From the NCBI GenBank assembly GCA_015258265.1, contig JABZIP010000017.1, forward strand, positions 1 to 25,721: a stretch of DNA of 25,721 bases, written 5' to 3'. The notes beneath the pieces were generated by a model that saw only the letters and a program-made list of their open reading frames with translations, was not told the DNA's origin and ran no database searches. Shown piece by piece: positions 24,069 to 25,721 of the stretch (positions within the stretch are counted from its first letter, which is position 1; every line of letters begins with the position of its first letter). The DNA is from Clostridiales bacterium (GTDB lineage: Bacteria > Bacillota > Clostridia > Peptostreptococcales > Anaerovoracaceae). The position numbers and the translations under genes are program-made.

Positions 24069-24716
24069 TTAGAAATATCTAAAAACACCTCTAACTTTTC
24101 CCAATATGCGAACGTCGTTTACTATTATAGGCGTCATCGAGGAATTCTCAGGCTGCAATCTGATATGGTCTTTTTCTCTATAAAACGTCTTAACAGTAGC
24201 TTCACTTTCAAAGCCGTCTATCATAGCCACAACAATTTCACCGTTCCTTGCTTCACAATTTTCTTCTACCAGTATATAATCGCCGTCAAATATTCCGGCT
24301 TCAATCATGCTGTCGCCTTTGACCACAAGCATAAAATTCGTCTTTCTGCTGACAAAACGACTTGGAATAGGAAAACTCTCTTCTATATTTTGCTCGGCAA
24401 GTATAGGCGTTCCCGCCGCTATCTGTCCAACTACCGGAATGTCCACAACATCTATTCTTTCCTGTTTAAGGCTTTCGATTTTTTCAGGCTCTTCATCTTC
24501 GCCTTGTTTTACGAGGGTAAGTGCCCTCGGTTTTGCTATATCCTTCTTGATATATCCCTTTTTTTCAAGTTGTGTAAGCGTTTTATGCACGCTGGAGGTA
24601 GACTTGATGCCAAGCGCTTCGCCTATTTCCCTAACCGTAGGCGGATATCCCTTTTCATCAATGACCTGCTTCATATATTCCAGTACTCGTTTTTCTGAAT
24701 CCTTTAATTCATTCAT
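24069..24716 (-). CDS. lexA: LexA repressor
   Basis: 215 residues. The winged helix DNA-binding domain is at 1-66 (YPPTVREIGEALGIKSTSSVHKTL). The self-cleavage site A101-G102 lies in VGQIAAGTP, and the catalytic dyad is S136 (GDSM) and K176 (ATVKTF). LexA represses the SOS genes and cuts itself when RecA filaments form on damaged DNA. ATG 24716 has GGAGGG 7 bases upstream. Its promoter carries one strong and one weaker LexA box, so it is very likely autoregulated. Promoter and boxes lie within the end of the upstream DUF1643 gene. Confidence 0.98.
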   Translation of the reverse strand: MNELKDSEKRVLEYMKQVIDEKGYPPTVREIGEALGIKSTSSVHKTLTQLEKKGYIKKDIAKPRALTLVKQGEDEEPEKIESLKQERIDVVDIPVVGQIAAGTPILAEQNIEESFPIPSRFVSRKTNFMLVVKGDSMIEAGIFDGDYILVEENCEARNGEIVVAMIDGFESEATVKTFYREKDHIRLQPENSSMTPIIVNDVRILGKVRGVFRYF

Positions 24717-24748
24717 AGACTTTCCCTCCTGCAAACTGAATTACATAA

Positions 24749-24777
24749 ATTATAGCACATTCGTTTGCTCTTGTAAA
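24749..24777 (-). promoter_or_regulatory. promoter of lexA
   Basis: On the - strand, TTTACA (24772-24777), 17 bases, perfect TATAAT (24749-24754). The TAA stop of the DUF1643 gene is part of the -10. Confidence 0.85.
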
Positions 24778-25313
24778 CAAATGTTCGCATAATTTTTCAC
24801 ATCAAAATCTTCAAGTTCACTGTCTTTTTTCAAATACAAGGGATGATGTGGGTGCCCTTCTTTTGAAATTTTGCCCGCTTTTTTCCAGCTCACATCGTAA
24901 GCAATTGCAATATCTACCATATCTCTCAAACAAGTTTTTAAATAGGCTCTCTTGTTTATAATTGTTCCCCATGCAGCCCAAGCAATCGGTGTTCCCTTAA
25001 TACCCTTAAGCAGATTCTTGAACGCTTTCATATTTTGCCCGTGTAAATCTTTATCCATTTCACTGTGCATATCGTCGGGATTTGTAGCTCGCTGAGGATA
25101 TACATTAAACATTATAAAGGAATCAAATCCGTTATTGAGCGCTATTCTTTCAACCGATTTGAGGGTATTATCAAGCGCAAGCGGCGTAGCTGTCGAGGGA
25201 TTTATTCCTACAGTAATGAGCGGTTTTTCCCCTCTGGTTCCCAAAATAAACCTATAATCCGTATAATAATCGGGTACATATATCCATTTTTCCTTATCGT
25301 AACTGTCCGACAT
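24750..25313 (-). CDS. DUF1643 family protein
   Basis: 187 residues, soluble. The block TVGINPSTATPLALDNTLKSVERIALNNGFDSFIMFNVYPQRATNP (about 34-79) is the hallmark of DUF1643, and a later WAAWGTI segment also fits. The function of the family is unknown to me; the conserved N-P-S-T-A and D-N-T motifs look like a ligand or catalytic pocket. ATG 25313 has AGGAGA 8 bases upstream. It follows the rpsI terminator, with no clear promoter in the 50-base gap. The last dozen codons double as the lexA operator and promoter, so its C-terminal sequence is constrained by two roles. Confidence 0.85.
   Translation of the reverse strand: MSDSYDKEKWIYVPDYYTDYRFILGTRGEKPLITVGINPSTATPLALDNTLKSVERIALNNGFDSFIMFNVYPQRATNPDDMHSEMDKDLHGQNMKAFKNLLKGIKGTPIAWAAWGTIINKRAYLKTCLRDMVDIAIAYDVSWKKAGKISKEGHPHHPLYLKKDSELEDFDVKNYANICLQEQTNVL
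24755..24768 (-). promoter_or_regulatory. second, weaker LexA box
   Basis: GCAAACGAATGTGC on the - strand: two half-sites each one base from GAAC-N4-GTTC, placed between -35 and -10. Confidence 0.45.
24774..24787 (-). promoter_or_regulatory. LexA (SOS) box
   Basis: CGAACATTTGTTTA on the - strand fits the Gram-positive consensus CGAACRNRYGTTYC except at two positions. It overlaps the lexA -35, so bound LexA would block RNA polymerase. Confidence 0.8.
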
Positions 25314-25360
25314 TAGTTATCTCCTTTTGTCCTTTCCTATCTCATGCAAAGCAGTGTAAA

Positions 25361-25400
25361 ACAAAAATCCCACAAGCCCAATAAAAATTGGATTTGTGGG
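25361..25400 (-). terminator. Rho-independent terminator of rpsI
   Basis: On the - strand, CCCACAA-AT-CCAAT, loop TTTT, ATTGG-GC-TTGTGGG: 7 plus 5 pairs around a small internal loop, then ATTTTTGTTTT. It lies 17 bases after the rpsI stop. Confidence 0.93.
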
Positions 25401-25417
25401 TAATTTTTTCGTTCGAA

Positions 25418-25721
25418 TTATCTCTTTGAGAACTGTGAAGCACGTCTTGCTTTTTTCAAGCCGTATTTCTTTCTTTCCTTCATTCTGGAATCTCTTGTTA
25501 AGAATCCAGCCGCTTTTAGAAGAGCTCTATACGCTTCCTTATCAGCTTCGCAAAGTGCTCTTGAAATTCCGTGTCTCAGTGCACCTGCCTGTCCTGTAAA
25601 TCCACCACCCTCAACAGTAGCGATTACATCAAACTGGCCTTCGCAATGAGCAACCTCAAAAGGTCTTTTCACCTCTCTCTTAACTATTTCCATTGGGAAA
25701 TAATCATCGAGCGCTTTCTTG
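25418..25721 (-). CDS. rpsI: 30S ribosomal protein S9 (uS9), C-terminal part (cut by window edge)
   Basis: 100 codons are visible, with the frame open to the right edge, so about the first 30 residues are missing. An ATG at 25693 is internal (DDYFPMEIVK), not the start. The S9 signature GGGFTGQAGALRHGISRAL and the basic tail RMKERKKYGLKKARRASQFSKR, which reaches the ribosomal P-site, are present. In bacteria rplM normally lies just upstream in the same operon, here beyond the window. A strong terminator follows. Confidence 0.97.
   Translation of the reverse strand, partial: KKALDDYFPMEIVKREVKRPFEVAHCEGQFDVIATVEGGGFTGQAGALRHGISRALCEADKEAYRALLKAAGFLTRDSRMKERKKYGLKKARRASQFSKR

Noticed and set aside
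1..25721. CRISPR array, insertion sequence, prophage or tRNA gene
   Set aside because: No regularly spaced repeats, transposase or integrase motifs, phage genes or tRNA-like sequence were seen on either strand.

Overview
The window looks like chromosome from a low-to-moderate GC Firmicute of class Clostridia. The signs are strong AGGAGG-type ribosome sites, sigma-A promoters of the TTGACA/TATAAT kind, a Gram-positive-type LexA operator, and a gene order that follows the glmU-prs-pth-mfd-flippase-rqcP cluster best known from Bacillus. I cannot place it to genus. No tRNA, rRNA, CRISPR array, insertion sequence or prophage gene was seen. No intergenic gap exceeds about 220 bases.

Layout. At the left end is the N-terminal half of a PAS-GGDEF signalling protein (- strand, cut by the window edge). 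Next is a - strand pair, ychF followed by a U32-family protein. Diverging from ychF, from its own strong promoter, is the only + strand unit: an ABC-F ATPase gene and a folT-like folate ECF S-component gene. folT converges on and overlaps the end of rqcP. From there to the right edge every gene is on the - strand. In transcription order these are rpsI (partial, with terminator); a DUF1643 gene; lexA; an amidase gene, a two-gene LysO-type exporter, an AI-2E-family membrane protein, murB and a PHP-domain gene; gdhA with its own promoter and terminator; the tightly packed operon murC, stand-alone GlmU acetyltransferase domain, prs, pth, mfd, mtaD-like deaminase and MurJ/SpoVB-type flippase; hup with its own promoter and terminator; and rqcP.

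Together the genes serve envelope building (MurB, MurC, the GlcN-1-P acetyltransferase, the flippase, the amidase), translation quality (Pth, RqcP, the ABC-F protein, YchF, S9), and DNA repair and nucleoid function (Mfd, LexA, HU). PRPP, glutamate and SAH/MTA metabolism make up the rest. Most of this is housekeeping.

No clearly new multi-gene system stands out. The points most worth checking are: a GlmU reduced to its acetyltransferase half but still sitting at the ancestral glmU position beside prs; a lexA promoter and operators that lie inside the coding end of the upstream DUF1643 gene; a LysO exporter split into two overlapping genes; and a conserved cluster that lacks the sporulation-linked genes found there in relatives.
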